Source of the DNA: Rhizobium sp. ZPR4
Lineage (GTDB): Bacteria > Pseudomonadota > Alphaproteobacteria > Rhizobiales > Rhizobiaceae
Direction of reading: 5' to 3'
DNA length: 64,000 bases
NCBI RefSeq assembly: GCF_040215725.1
Contig: NZ_CP157967.1
Coordinates: 2,946,501 to 3,010,500, forward strand
The notes below the pieces were generated by a model. The model saw only the letters and a list, made by a program, of their open reading frames with translations. It was not told the DNA's origin and searched no databases. Below are positions 19,333 through 28,492 of this stretch, piece after piece. Within the stretch, counting starts at the first letter, position 1, and every line of letters starts with the position of its first letter. A program made the position numbers and the translations under genes.

Positions 19333-20304
19333 GTGGCAGAAGGAATCCGAATTTCAAGGGGTTTTCCACTGAACGAATTGTTGATCATCGCCGACTCAGG
19401 GTTGATGGCGGAACGCAGCCGCTGGCTCGATACGCTTGGCCGGGAGCGGCGGCTCGCCGTCCACACGCTGAATGCCTATGAACGCGATACACGGCAATTC
19501 CTGACCTTCCTTACGGGCCATCTCGGCGGCCCGGCGACGATCGAGGATATTCGGGCGCTTCGCCCTGCCGACTTTCGCGCTTTTCTTGCCGCCCGTCGTA
19601 AGGATGGCGCGGGCGCACGTTCGCTCGGGCGCAATCTGGCCGGCCTCCGATCCCTGTTGCGCTATCTCGAAAAGAAGGGCCTCGTGAATGCCGCCGGCGC
19701 GGCAGCCGTACGCTCGCCGAAACAGCCGAAATCGCTGCCGAAGCCGCTCTCCGACAAGCAGGCGATCACGGTTGTCAGTGATGAGGCGCAGCTGCACGAA
19801 GAACCATGGATCGCCGCGCGCGATGCAGCCGTGCTGACCCTGCTCTACGGCTGCGGCCTGCGCATTTCCGAAGCACTGGATCTGAAACCGCAGGATTTTT
19901 TTGCAGGCGCAACCTCGCTGCGCATCACCGGCAAAGGCAACAAGACGCGGCTGGTACCGCTGTTGCCGATCGTCATCGAAGCGGTCGATCAATATCGCAA
20001 GCTCTGCCCCTACCATCTCGAAGCCGATGACGCCCTCTTTCGCGGCGCGCGCGGCGGCAAGCTGCAGCCGGGCATCATCCAGCACGGCATGCAGAAGCTG
20101 CGCGGCGCCTTCGGGCTGCCGGATACGGCAACGCCACACGCGCTCCGTCATTCCTTCGCCACTCATCTCCTGGCCGGCGGCGGCGATCTGCGCACCATCC
20201 AGGAACTGCTCGGCCATGCCAGCCTCTCGACGACGCAGGTCTATACCGGCGTCGATTCCTCGCGCCTGCTCGAGGTCTACGACCGCGCTCACCCGCGCGC
20301 ATAA
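19333..20304 (+). CDS. xerC: Tyrosine recombinase XerC
   Basis: The 323-residue integrase-family recombinase resolves chromosome dimers at dif with XerD. It has the N-terminal core-binding SAM-like domain (LNAYERDTRQFLTFL), and the catalytic set R177 (GCGLRISEAL), K201 (GKGNKTR), H269-x-x-R272 (HALRHSFATH), H295 (LLGHASLSTTQVYT) and Y304. The start is uncertain. GTG 19333 lacks a ribosome site, while AAGGGG at 19355-19360 sits at good distance from a CTG at 19369, where the protein reads LNELLIIAD, much like the usual rhizobial N-terminus. The ATG at 19405 is a third option. It could be XerD, but the sequence best fits XerC. Confidence 0.92.
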   Translation: MAEGIRISRGFPLNELLIIADSGLMAERSRWLDTLGRERRLAVHTLNAYERDTRQFLTFLTGHLGGPATIEDIRALRPADFRAFLAARRKDGAGARSLGRNLAGLRSLLRYLEKKGLVNAAGAAAVRSPKQPKSLPKPLSDKQAITVVSDEAQLHEEPWIAARDAAVLTLLYGCGLRISEALDLKPQDFFAGATSLRITGKGNKTRLVPLLPIVIEAVDQYRKLCPYHLEADDALFRGARGGKLQPGIIQHGMQKLRGAFGLPDTATPHALRHSFATHLLAGGGDLRTIQELLGHASLSTTQVYTGVDSSRLLEVYDRAHPRA

Positions 20305-20434
20305 GGAAAGATTAACCTCTCGCGTTAAGGGAATTTCCGTCTCGCTCGCTTAAAGCAGAACCATGTCCCGGCATGCCTCCCGAAAGCCGCTTTCGGGCGT
20401 TAGCGGTCATGCTCTCTGCGAACGGAAGATTCTG

Positions 20435-21526
20435 ATGATTTCTGCCCTCGGGTCCAAGACGATGCGGTCGATGAAGCCGACGCTTGGCGATATGCTGCTC
20501 TGGCTTGCCACGGCCTTTCCGCTGATGCTCGCCATCCTGTTGATCGCAACCATGCTGACGCTGCAGCCGGCGCATGCCGAAGGTGCCGTGTCCGACAGCT
20601 GCGGCGGCAAGGATCTCATGGCGGAACTTCAAAAGAGCGACCCGGCAAAATACGCCTCCATCATCGCCGCCGGCGACAAGGTGGAGAATGGCAAGGGCAT
20701 CTTCTGGAAGATCGAAAAGCCCGGCCTGAAGCCGTCATGGCTGCTCGGCTCCATGCATGTTTCGGATTCGCGCGTGCTCACCTTGCCGAAGGGGGCAGCA
20801 GACGCCGTTGCATCAGCCGATACGATCGTTGTCGAATCGGACGAGATCCTCGATGACAAGAAAGCAGCAGCCGCACTCTTCGCCAATCCCTCACTCACCA
20901 TGCTCACCGACGGCTCGACGATTAGCCAGCACCTGTCGCCCGAAGACAATGCTCGGCTGGAAGCGGGTCTGAAAGAGCGCGGCATTGCGCTCGCCGCGGT
21001 TTCCCGCATGCAGCCCTGGCTGATCTCGAGCTCCTTCGAGATGACGGGCTGCGAGGTTCGCCGCAAGACGGCCGGTGCGAAATTCCTCGACCAGAAACTG
21101 GCGAGCGACGCCGCGGCCGAAGGCAAGAAGGTCGTAGGTCTCGAAACGCTGGCCGAGCAGGCCAAGGCCATGAGCGATCTGCCGATTGCGCTCCACCTGA
21201 AGTCGCTGATGCAGACGCTCGAATTGGGCGACAAGATCAACGACGTCAACGAAACGATGACGGAGCTCTATATCGACGGCAATATCGGCGCGATGATCCC
21301 GATGCTGAAGGTGATCGAACCGGACCAGAAGATCACGGACGCCGATACCGCCGCCTTCGAACAGCGCATCATCCTCGACCGCAACAAGATCATGGCCGAG
21401 CGTGCCGCACCGGTCCTCGATAAGGGCAACGCCTTCATCGCCGTCGGTGCGCTTCACCTCGTCGGCGACAAGGGTCTCGTGGCGCTGCTGCGCAAGCAGG
21501 GTTTTACGGTAACGGCGGTGAACTGA
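20435..21526 (+). CDS. TraB/GumN family membrane-anchored protein, copy 1
   Basis: The TraB/GumN-type protein is 363 residues from this ATG (72 bp more if ATG 20363 is used). It has a hydrophobic N-terminal segment ending LQPAHAEG, a signal or anchor, followed by the paired Cys motif SCGGKDLM. The family's conserved GxxH block is WLLGSMHVSDSRVL; the closing block is FIAVGALHLVGDKGL near the C-terminus. These conserved His/Glu residues suggest a metal-dependent hydrolase fold (proposed for TraB). GGAAGA at 20424-20429 supports this start. It is followed 95 bp later by a paralogue. The function is unproven. Confidence 0.8.
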   Translation: MISALGSKTMRSMKPTLGDMLLWLATAFPLMLAILLIATMLTLQPAHAEGAVSDSCGGKDLMAELQKSDPAKYASIIAAGDKVENGKGIFWKIEKPGLKPSWLLGSMHVSDSRVLTLPKGAADAVASADTIVVESDEILDDKKAAAALFANPSLTMLTDGSTISQHLSPEDNARLEAGLKERGIALAAVSRMQPWLISSSFEMTGCEVRRKTAGAKFLDQKLASDAAAEGKKVVGLETLAEQAKAMSDLPIALHLKSLMQTLELGDKINDVNETMTELYIDGNIGAMIPMLKVIEPDQKITDADTAAFEQRIILDRNKIMAERAAPVLDKGNAFIAVGALHLVGDKGLVALLRKQGFTVTAVN

Positions 21527-21620
21527 CGCGGCGGGCTGCGCGCCCACAACTACTGCTTGAGTTGAACAACTCGCTCGGTCATACTGACGCGATGTTGTTC
21601 CGAGCCGCATCGGCATTCTT

Positions 21621-22664
21621 ATGAGAAACAATTCCCTTGTAAGCTTTGCAGCCCGTTTCAGAGGCATCGCGTCCCGTGTTGCCGCGCTGCTCCTGCTAGC
21701 CGCCCTTATGTCCGCGCCAGCCGGTTCATCAGCGCTGGCAGATAATTCCGGGTCATGTGGCGGCAAGGATCTGCTATTGCAATTGCGCAAGAACGATCCG
21801 TCCCGCTACGGAGCGATCATCGACGATGCATCGAAAGTCGCAAACGGCTACAGCATCTTCTGGAAGATCGAAAAACCCGGCGTCGAGCCCTCATGGCTTT
21901 TCGGCACGATGCATTCCAGTGACGAACGGGTACTGAAATTACCGGCCGAATTTCACGATGCCTTCGACAACATCGACACTCTGGTTCTGGAGCTGAAGGA
22001 AATCGCCAATCCCAACACGATTGCGCTGGAGCTTTTGAAGCATCCGGAGCTGACGATGCTGCCGCCTCAAAAGAATCTGGATCAAATTCTGCCGCCTGAG
22101 GAAACAGCGCAGATCGCGGCCGGGCTTGCCAAAAGAGGCGTACCGATCGCCTCGGTTCTGCGCATGCGCCCCTGGTTCATTTACATGACGCTCTTGGCGT
22201 GCAGCGCCCAGCAAAATGCCAATGGCCAATATGTCCTCGACAGGCAATTGGCCGTGGATGCGGAAAAGAACGGCCTGGATATCGAAGGTCTCGAAACGCC
22301 GCTCGAGCAATTCCAGGCGATGGCGGACCTCTCCGATGAGCTGACGATGAAAGGGCTTCTGGAGGCTTTTAAGCTGCCCTACAACATGAACGACATCACG
22401 GAGACCTTGGTCGGGCTCTACGTGACGGGAAATAGCGGCTTGATGAAAGCCTTCGTCGAAGGCCTTTCCGATGACAAGACGATCGACATCACTTTCATGA
22501 AACGTATCGTCAGCGACCGCAATGAGGTGATGGCGAAGCGCATCTTGCCTTATCTCGAAAGAGGAAATGTGATGATGGCCGTTGGCGCTCTGCATCTCCC
22601 CGGCGATCATGGCGTCGTCGAGCTGCTGCGCAAGCAAGGCTACACGCTGACCCCGGTTAATTGA
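21621..22664 (+). CDS. TraB/GumN family secreted protein, copy 2
   Basis: This 347-residue paralogue of the gene at 20435 shares the order SCGGKDLL, FWKIEKPGVEPSWLFGTMHS, and a closing AVGALHLPGDHGVVELLRKQ. The N-terminal region RVAALLLLAALMSAPAGSSALA is a clear signal peptide cleaved near ALA-DN. The middle differs more between the copies than the two ends. The repeat is probably an old tandem duplication. A hairpin-like sequence follows at 22684-22722. As for copy 1, no activity is established. Confidence 0.85.
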   Translation: MRNNSLVSFAARFRGIASRVAALLLLAALMSAPAGSSALADNSGSCGGKDLLLQLRKNDPSRYGAIIDDASKVANGYSIFWKIEKPGVEPSWLFGTMHSSDERVLKLPAEFHDAFDNIDTLVLELKEIANPNTIALELLKHPELTMLPPQKNLDQILPPEETAQIAAGLAKRGVPIASVLRMRPWFIYMTLLACSAQQNANGQYVLDRQLAVDAEKNGLDIEGLETPLEQFQAMADLSDELTMKGLLEAFKLPYNMNDITETLVGLYVTGNSGLMKAFVEGLSDDKTIDITFMKRIVSDRNEVMAKRILPYLERGNVMMAVGALHLPGDHGVVELLRKQGYTLTPVN

Positions 22665-22683
22665 CCCGGCATATGGCTCATGC

Positions 22684-22722
22684 GGAGCGGTTCAAGGCTT
22701 GCGAGAAAGCCTGAGCCGTTCC
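22684..22722 (+). terminator. Possible hairpin after the TraB/GumN pair
   Basis: GGAGCGGTTCAAGGCTT (22684-22700) pairs imperfectly with AAGCCTGAGCCGTTCC (22707-22722). There is no T-run, so this may be a Rho-assisted stop or only a repeat. It lies between convergent genes. Confidence 0.35.
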
Positions 22723-22744
22723 GGCACCATCTCAAAGCGAGACG

Positions 22745-22905
22745 TTAGCGAACCGCCGATCCATTAGCCGGCAATATCTTCAACCGCCAGGATGTGCCCG
22801 GCTTCAGATAGGTCGTTGCGATGGCGCGGACGTCCTCGGCGGTCACGGCCTCGTAGCCGCTGATGCTCTCGCGGATACGGTCCAGGCGCCGCGGATCGGC
22901 ACCTT
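22745..22905 (-). pseudogene. Out-of-frame 3' tail of the M16 peptidase
   Basis: In the frame shifted relative to the upstream peptidase, the same strand reads ADPRRLDRIRESISGYEAVT then EDVRAIATTYLKPGTSWRL, ending in TAA at 22745-22747. This is the usual last segment of M16 peptidases. The in-frame peptidase leaves its family match at DELTRAK and reads non-homologous residues to a TGA at 22843-22845. About 20-30 family residues expected between the two parts are missing, so the cause looks like a small deletion rather than one skipped base. Confidence 0.7.
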
Positions 22906-25533
22906 CGCCCGCGTCAGCTCGTCGGGCGAAACATCAGCATTGCCGAGATCGGCGGCGATCTTGTCCACCAGTTCGAAGAAGTGCTCCACCTTTGTTGGGG
23001 TGGTTTCGACATAGAGATAGGCAAAGCCATAACCGGGGATCGACCTCGACAGGTCGACCTCGCCCTGCGGGCTGTAGGTCGCTCCTTCGGCAATTCGGAA
23101 CTGGTCGACCAGGCGATTCTGCAGGATCGAGCCTGCCACATTGGCGGCGGCGGCTCGCGGCAAATTGGAAAGGAAATCGCCGATCGGGATGGCGACGGCG
23201 GCACCGGCGCTGTCGCTGCGACCATCGTGAAGGCGGACGACCGGATCGGCCGTCGGCGCGGGGAAATGCACGCCGGAGCCGTCGACCTCATTCTCATCAC
23301 CGCCACGGGCCGGCAAGGCGCCGAAGGTCTGCGCCGTCAACCGAATGGCATCGTCGACCTCGACATCGCCGGCGATGATGACCTCGATCGGCCCCTTTGA
23401 AAGGGAAGGCTGCAGGAAGCCCTCCAAATCTTCCGGCTTGGCATCGAGCAATTGCGTCCGGTCCGGGAATGCCCAGCGCGGATCGCCGGAATGCAGAAGG
23501 CCGGAAAGGTCGCGCCCGACCACACTGCCCGGCGTCGCCTGAAGCTGGGGAAGCGTATTGAGATAGGCTTGCTGAACCCGCTTGAAGACATCCGGGCGAT
23601 AGGCCGGATCGGAGACATAGGCCGCCAGCAGCTGCAATTGCGTCTGCAGATCGCTCGGCCGCGTCGCACCCTCGAATTTGAAGGCGGCGTCCTGAATGGT
23701 GAAATCGATGCCGACGGTCTTGGCGGCAAAGGCCTTCTGCATGTCGTCGTAGCTGATGGCCTTCAGGCCGGATAGCGGCAGCGCCGGTGCTGCCCAAATC
23801 GGCAGCGGGCGGTCTTTTGGCAGGTCCAGCCGGCCATGACCGATGCTGGCACGCACCAGCACCTCATCGAGACGATACTTGGTCGGCTTCACCGTCAGCC
23901 GGACACCATTGGCAAAGCGGACCATGGTGACGCCGAGATCATCGACCGTGCGGCGTTCGACGACATCGCCCTGCTTGCCGAAATCGGTATAGGGCCATGC
24001 GACCGCAGTGGCTTTTTCCGGTGCCGTCACCGCCACGGCGCGCGAGTCGGCATAGACCCTTCCGACAGCCGCATCCCCACCCTCGGGCATTTGCGGGATC
24101 TGCAGCACAAGCTGCGGACCGTTACCGGCAAAGACGCGCTGAAGAGCCTGGTTGACCTCATCCGCACTCAGGTCCTTCATCGCTGCATCAAACAGTGCCA
24201 GATCTTCCGCCGGCGAGGTGAAAACCATGTCTTCGCCGACGCTCCAATTGAGCGACGAGGCAATATCAGGGCTCGTGCGCGTCGCAGCTCCGCCCGCGGC
24301 AGCCTGCAGCGTCGAGCGAGTTTCGGCAATTTCACGGTCGATCTCGCTTTGATCGGCGCCGAACTGCGCAATGCGCCGTTGCTCCTGGTCGATGGCCGCA
24401 AGAGCGGCCTGCCACTTGGAGGGATCGCTGTCTGCGGCAATCATCGCGACATGGGCTGATTTCAGCAGATCCTGCGCACCGGCCTGCGCGCTGACGAAAG
24501 GCGGGTTGGGCTGCTGCGCCAGCAGCGACAGGCGCCGGTTGAGAACGGCAAGGCCGATATCTTCGACCAACTGCGTGCGCCGCGTGGCAACCGTATCCGG
24601 CGAAGTATCGTAGGGTCGTGTCCAGGCGAGCTGCACGCGGGTCGCGCCGCCCGGTACGACAACGGTGCTAACGCGCTCGCCATGCTTTTCGAGCGTACCG
24701 AGACCAGGGTCGGCGGGTGCCGGCCCGGTGGCCGTCCAATTGCCGAAACGGTTGCGGATATCGGCTTCGATGGCCGCCGCGTCGATGTCGCCGACGACAA
24801 TCAGGGTGGCCCGCTCGGGGCGATAATAGGTGCGGTAAAAATCCCGCAACAGGTCGACCGGAGCGTTGCTGATAATATCCGTCTTGCCGATCGGCGAGCG
24901 CTGCGGCACGCGCTGACCCGGCAGCAGCTGGGCAAGGAAACCGGTCCCGCCGCGATATTGCGGGGTGTCACGGAGCTTCTCTTCCGAAAGGATGACGCCG
25001 CGTTCGCGGTCGAAGGCACCGGCATCGAGCGTCAGCTCGCTCGCGGTCTCGCGCATCAGCATCAACCCGGTCGAAACCGTCTCCGGATTGGCTTCGGGCA
25101 GATCCAGCGCATAAACGGTTTCGCCGTAGCTCGTGGACGCATTGGTATCCGCGCCGAAAGCAAGACCCAGGCGCTGGAGAGTGCGGATCATCTCGCCTTC
25201 GGGAACATGGGTCGAGCCCTTGAAGGCCATGTGCTCGAGGAAATGCGCCAGGCCCTGCTGGTCGTCGCGCTCTTGCAGCGAGCCGGCGCCGATGCGGAAG
25301 CGGATCGCCACCTGCCCGGCCGGCGTCGCATTGTGCATGACGGCATAGCGCATGCCGTTCGGCAAGGTGCCGAAGCGTATCCCCTGCTCTACGGGTAGAT
25401 CGCTTGCCGCCTGCGGCCAGCCGGCGACAGGCGCTTCCGCATAGGCGGGAGCCGCAACGGTAACGAGGAACGCTAGCGCCGTCGCAACGAAAAGTTTCAA
25501 TGATGGGTGAGCGGCTGGGATCTGGCGTGACAT
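22843..25533 (-). CDS. M16-family zinc peptidase, 3' end disrupted
   Basis: This exported peptidase (signal peptide ending AAPAYA-EA near residue 32) has the inverted zinc motif H97-F-L-E100-H101 (GLAHFLEHMAFKGS) and the four-domain M16 layout. The second half is non-catalytic; APALPLSGLKAI and PFRIGTLPNGMRY-type blocks fit processing-peptidase/PqqL-like zinc proteases. Such enzymes cut peptides in the periplasm. The start is ATG 25533; a longer in-frame ATG lies at 25596. After DELTRAK the reading frame becomes unrelated and stops at 22843, about 50 residues short of the normal end (see the tail at 22745). The active domain is intact, so partial function is possible. Confidence 0.85.
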   Translation of the reverse strand: MSRQIPAAHPSLKLFVATALAFLVTVAAPAYAEAPVAGWPQAASDLPVEQGIRFGTLPNGMRYAVMHNATPAGQVAIRFRIGAGSLQERDDQQGLAHFLEHMAFKGSTHVPEGEMIRTLQRLGLAFGADTNASTSYGETVYALDLPEANPETVSTGLMLMRETASELTLDAGAFDRERGVILSEEKLRDTPQYRGGTGFLAQLLPGQRVPQRSPIGKTDIISNAPVDLLRDFYRTYYRPERATLIVVGDIDAAAIEADIRNRFGNWTATGPAPADPGLGTLEKHGERVSTVVVPGGATRVQLAWTRPYDTSPDTVATRRTQLVEDIGLAVLNRRLSLLAQQPNPPFVSAQAGAQDLLKSAHVAMIAADSDPSKWQAALAAIDQEQRRIAQFGADQSEIDREIAETRSTLQAAAGGAATRTSPDIASSLNWSVGEDMVFTSPAEDLALFDAAMKDLSADEVNQALQRVFAGNGPQLVLQIPQMPEGGDAAVGRVYADSRAVAVTAPEKATAVAWPYTDFGKQGDVVERRTVDDLGVTMVRFANGVRLTVKPTKYRLDEVLVRASIGHGRLDLPKDRPLPIWAAPALPLSGLKAISYDDMQKAFAAKTVGIDFTIQDAAFKFEGATRPSDLQTQLQLLAAYVSDPAYRPDVFKRVQQAYLNTLPQLQATPGSVVGRDLSGLLHSGDPRWAFPDRTQLLDAKPEDLEGFLQPSLSKGPIEVIIAGDVEVDDAIRLTAQTFGALPARGGDENEVDGSGVHFPAPTADPVVRLHDGRSDSAGAAVAIPIGDFLSNLPRAAAANVAGSILQNRLVDQFRIAEGATYSPQGEVDLSRSIPGYGFAYLYVETTPTKVEHFFELVDKIAADLGNADVSPDELTRAKVPIRGAWTVSARASAATRP

Positions 25534-25645
25534 GCTTGCTTTGTTGGTGAGAACGATTGGATGATGCGATGCACAGAGCCCCGTACATCGCATCATCAGG
25601 CAAGCATTGCAATCCCGGCACTTGGCACGCCGGGATCGTCCGATC

Positions 25646-27052
25646 TTACATATGGATCGGCTTGAAGAAGGTCGCGAGCGCGGCTTCCTTCACGGCTTCC
25701 GACATGGTGGGATGCGCATGGCAGGTGCGGCCGAGATCCTCCGACGAACCGCCGAATTCCATCAGCACGGTGATCTCGTGGATCATTTCGCCGGCGCCGA
25801 AGCCGACGATATGGCCGCCGAGAACGCGATCCGTTTCCTTGTCGGCGAGGATCTTGACGAAGCCGTCGGTCGCCAGCATGGCGCGGGCGCGGCCATTGGC
25901 CGAAAACGGGAACTTGCCGACCTTGTAGGCGATGCCCGCGGCCTTCAGCTCTTCCTCGGTCTTGCCGACGGAGGCGACTTCCGGCTGCGTGTAGACCACG
26001 CTCGGAATGACGTCGTAGTTCACATGGCCGGCCTGACCAGCGAGGATTTCGGCGAGCGCCACACCCTCGTCTTCCGCCTTGTGCGCGAGCATCGGACCCT
26101 TCACGACGTCGCCGATGGCATAGATGCCGGCAACATTCGTCTTGAAGTGACCATCGATTTCGACACGGCCGCGATTGTCGAGCACAACGCCGGCTTCCTC
26201 AAGGCCGAGGCCTGCCGTGTACGGCTTGCGGCCGGTGGCAACGAGAACGACATCCGCATCGAGCACGACCTTGTCGCCGCCCTTGACAGGCTCGAAGGTG
26301 ACCTTGGCGCCATTGCCGGTTTTTTCAACGCCGACGACCTTGGCGCCGAGATGGAATTCGATGCCCTGCTTGGCCAGCATGCGCTGGAACTGCTTGGAGA
26401 CTTCGCCGTCCATGCCGCCGAGGATGGTGTCGAGATATTCGACGACGGTGACCTTGGCGCCGAGACGCGACCAGACCGAGCCGAGTTCGAGGCCGATGAC
26501 GCCGCCGCCGACCACGATCATCTTGCCCGGCACCTTGTCGAGCGCGATGCCGCCGGTCGACGAGATGATGACCTTTTCGTCGATTTCGAGCGGAACGCCC
26601 GGAATGCCGGCAACGTCGGAGCCGGTGGCGATGACGATGTTCTTGCCTTCGATCTCGGTCACCTTGCCATCATCGGCCGTAACGGAAACCTTGCCGGCGG
26701 CGACGATCTTGCCGGTGCCCTGAAAGGCATCGATCTTGTTCTTCTTGAACAGGAAGGCGACGCCGTCGACGTTCGACTTAACCGTCGCGTCTTTGTGCGC
26801 GAGCATCTTGCCGAGGTTCAGCTTCGGTGCTGCGACTTCGACGCCGAGCGCATCCATGCCATGGCCGGCATGATGGAACACTTCGGAAGCGTGCAGCAGC
26901 GCCTTGGACGGAATGCAGCCGACGTTGAGGCAGGTGCCGCCATAGGTCGCACGCTTTTCGACGACCGCGACCTTCAGGCCAAGCTGCGCTGCCTTGACAG
27001 CGCAGACATAGCCGCCGGGGCCGGTTCCGATAATGATCACATCGTAGGACAT
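25646..27052 (-). CDS. lpdA: Dihydrolipoamide dehydrogenase (E3)
   Basis: The 468-residue flavoprotein re-oxidises lipoamide in the 2-oxoglutarate (and perhaps pyruvate) dehydrogenase complex. It has FAD GTGPGG at 9-14, the redox disulfide C41-x4-C46 ([13 protein letters not shown]), NAD-binding [12 protein letters not shown] and the C-terminal active-site HAHPTMSEA with its His-Glu pair. The start is preceded by AAGGAA. It is last in the TCA operon, downstream of sucB across several unrelated genes. An additional lpd copy may serve pyruvate dehydrogenase elsewhere. Confidence 0.97.
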   Translation of the reverse strand: MSYDVIIIGTGPGGYVCAVKAAQLGLKVAVVEKRATYGGTCLNVGCIPSKALLHASEVFHHAGHGMDALGVEVAAPKLNLGKMLAHKDATVKSNVDGVAFLFKKNKIDAFQGTGKIVAAGKVSVTADDGKVTEIEGKNIVIATGSDVAGIPGVPLEIDEKVIISSTGGIALDKVPGKMIVVGGGVIGLELGSVWSRLGAKVTVVEYLDTILGGMDGEVSKQFQRMLAKQGIEFHLGAKVVGVEKTGNGAKVTFEPVKGGDKVVLDADVVLVATGRKPYTAGLGLEEAGVVLDNRGRVEIDGHFKTNVAGIYAIGDVVKGPMLAHKAEDEGVALAEILAGQAGHVNYDVIPSVVYTQPEVASVGKTEEELKAAGIAYKVGKFPFSANGRARAMLATDGFVKILADKETDRVLGGHIVGFGAGEMIHEITVLMEFGGSSEDLGRTCHAHPTMSEAVKEAALATFFKPIHM

Positions 27053-27080
27053 GTCTTAATTTCCTTGTTTTGTATCTTTG

Positions 27081-27719
27081 TTAGTCAGTCGCCCGTGCCA
27101 AGGCGAGGCGGATGCCGAAGCCGACGAGCGCCGCTCCGGTGATGCGGTTGAACCATTTGCCTGACGCGATGAAACGATCGCGAACCTGCTTGACGGTGAA
27201 AAAGGTGGAAACGCCGGCAAACCAGGCGACAAGCGCCGTTGCCATACCGATGCCGTAGCTGAACTGGATGAGCGCCGGCGTATCGTGATGAACGAGCGTC
27301 GAAAACAGCGACAGGAAGAACAACACCGGCTTCGGGTTCAGCGCATTGGTGATGAAGCCGGTCGCGAGGCACCGCCAGACGGAAACCGGCTTGCGGTCTT
27401 CCTCGGTGATCTCGACATCCTTCACCTGGAAGCCGGTTTGGCGGAAGGACTTGATGCCGAGATAGACGAGGTAGGCCACGCCAGCCCATTTGATCAGGCT
27501 GAACAGGAAAAGCGACTGCGAGACGATCAGCCCGAGGCCGAGAATGGTGTAGCTGATATGGAAAAGCAGCGAGAAGCCCATGCCGAGGCCGGTCATCATG
27601 GCGGCGCGCCGGCCATGCACGATGCTTTGGCGCAGGATGACGGCGAAATCGGCGCCGGGAACGACGATGAAGATGGAAAATACCGCCATCAGGCCCAGGA
27701 ACTCGAGGATATATTGCAT
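27081..27719 (-). CDS. LysE/RhtB-family amino-acid exporter
   Basis: The 212-residue inner-membrane protein has about six membrane segments. The LysE/RhtB signature is near the N-terminus: VVPGADFAVILRQSIVHGRR followed by GLGMGFSLLFHISYTILGL. The later TGFITNALNPKPVLFFLSLF is the classical NPK block. It probably exports an amino acid or a derivative using the proton gradient. It is 18 bp downstream of the SDR gene and 28 bp upstream of lpdA, so it is likely part of the same transcript. The exported compound is unknown. Confidence 0.9.
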   Translation of the reverse strand: MQYILEFLGLMAVFSIFIVVPGADFAVILRQSIVHGRRAAMMTGLGMGFSLLFHISYTILGLGLIVSQSLFLFSLIKWAGVAYLVYLGIKSFRQTGFQVKDVEITEEDRKPVSVWRCLATGFITNALNPKPVLFFLSLFSTLVHHDTPALIQFSYGIGMATALVAWFAGVSTFFTVKQVRDRFIASGKWFNRITGAALVGFGIRLALARATD

Positions 27720-27736
27720 CTATCGACCCTTTCCGA

Positions 27737-28492
27737 TCAGCGTCCGCCGCTCACGTCGAGCAAGGCACCGGTTATATAGGATGCGTGCGGGCTGAGCAGA
27801 TAGAGGATGGCGTCCGCAACCTCGTCGGAGGTTCCCGCCCGCTTCATCGGCAATTGCGGTACGATATCGCGCGCCCGATCCGGCAGGCCGGCAGCGGCAT
27901 GGATATCCGTATCGATGATGCCCGGCCGCACCGCATTGACGCGGATGCCTTCCGCCGCAACTTCCCGCGCGAGGCCGACCGTGAACGTATCGATCGCTCC
28001 CTTCGAGGCGGCATAGTCGACATACTGACCGCCACCGCCGAGCGTCGCCGCCATGGAGGAGAGATTGACGATCACCCCGCCCTTGCCGCCATGCCGGGTG
28101 GACATGCGGCGCACGGCTTCGGCCGCCGCCAGCATCGAACCGGTGACGTTGATGCGGAACATGCGGTCGATGCGCTCCGGCGTCATCTCATCCAGGCGCT
28201 GGATGGCATCGACAATACCAGCATTGTTGACGAGCCCGTCGATGCGGCCGAAATGGGCGTCGACCTTGGCGAAGATGGCTTTGATATCCTCGGGCTTGCC
28301 GACATCGCCGGCGATCGCAATCGCTTCGCCGCCAGCCTCAACGATCGTCCCGACCACGGCCTCTGCCGCATCCCTGTTGGACGCGTAGTTGACCGCCACG
28401 GCCCAGCCGTGCTGAGCGGCGGCAAGGCAAACCGCAGCGCCGATGCCGCGGCTGCCGCCGGTCACGAGGAGAACAGGTGCATCGTCGGTCAT
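27737..28492 (-). CDS. SDR-family NAD(P)-dependent oxidoreductase
   Basis: The 251-residue classical short-chain dehydrogenase has the nucleotide-binding TGGSRGIG near residue 12, NNAG at about 90, and the catalytic S-YxxxK set (VNLSSMAAT...YVDYAASKGAID). It ends YITGALLDVSGG, usual in the family, and resembles sugar or acyl reductases. It acts on an alcohol or ketone with NAD(P)(H). The ATG at 28492 follows AAAGGATGCAATCA and overlaps the stop of the preceding gene by four bases (ATGA), so the start at 28501 is less likely. It is coupled to the exported protein upstream; no obvious joint function is seen. Confidence 0.9.
   Translation of the reverse strand: MTDDAPVLLVTGGSRGIGAAVCLAAAQHGWAVAVNYASNRDAAEAVVGTIVEAGGEAIAIAGDVGKPEDIKAIFAKVDAHFGRIDGLVNNAGIVDAIQRLDEMTPERIDRMFRINVTGSMLAAAEAVRRMSTRHGGKGGVIVNLSSMAATLGGGGQYVDYAASKGAIDTFTVGLAREVAAEGIRVNAVRPGIIDTDIHAAAGLPDRARDIVPQLPMKRAGTSDEVADAILYLLSPHASYITGALLDVSGGR

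Noticed and set aside
20312..20330. TTAACCTCTCGCGTTAAGG as a CtrA site
   Set aside because: The spacing between TTAA halves is nine bases, not seven.
22843..22903. Single-base sequencing error as the cause of the M16 frame change
   Set aside because: A one-base fix would restore the frame but still leave about 20-30 conserved residues missing between DELTRAK and ADPRRLD, so a deletion fits better; error cannot be fully excluded.
25607..27142. 511-codon plus-strand frame opposite lpdA
   Set aside because: It is a shadow of lpdA, with no start signal and no family match.
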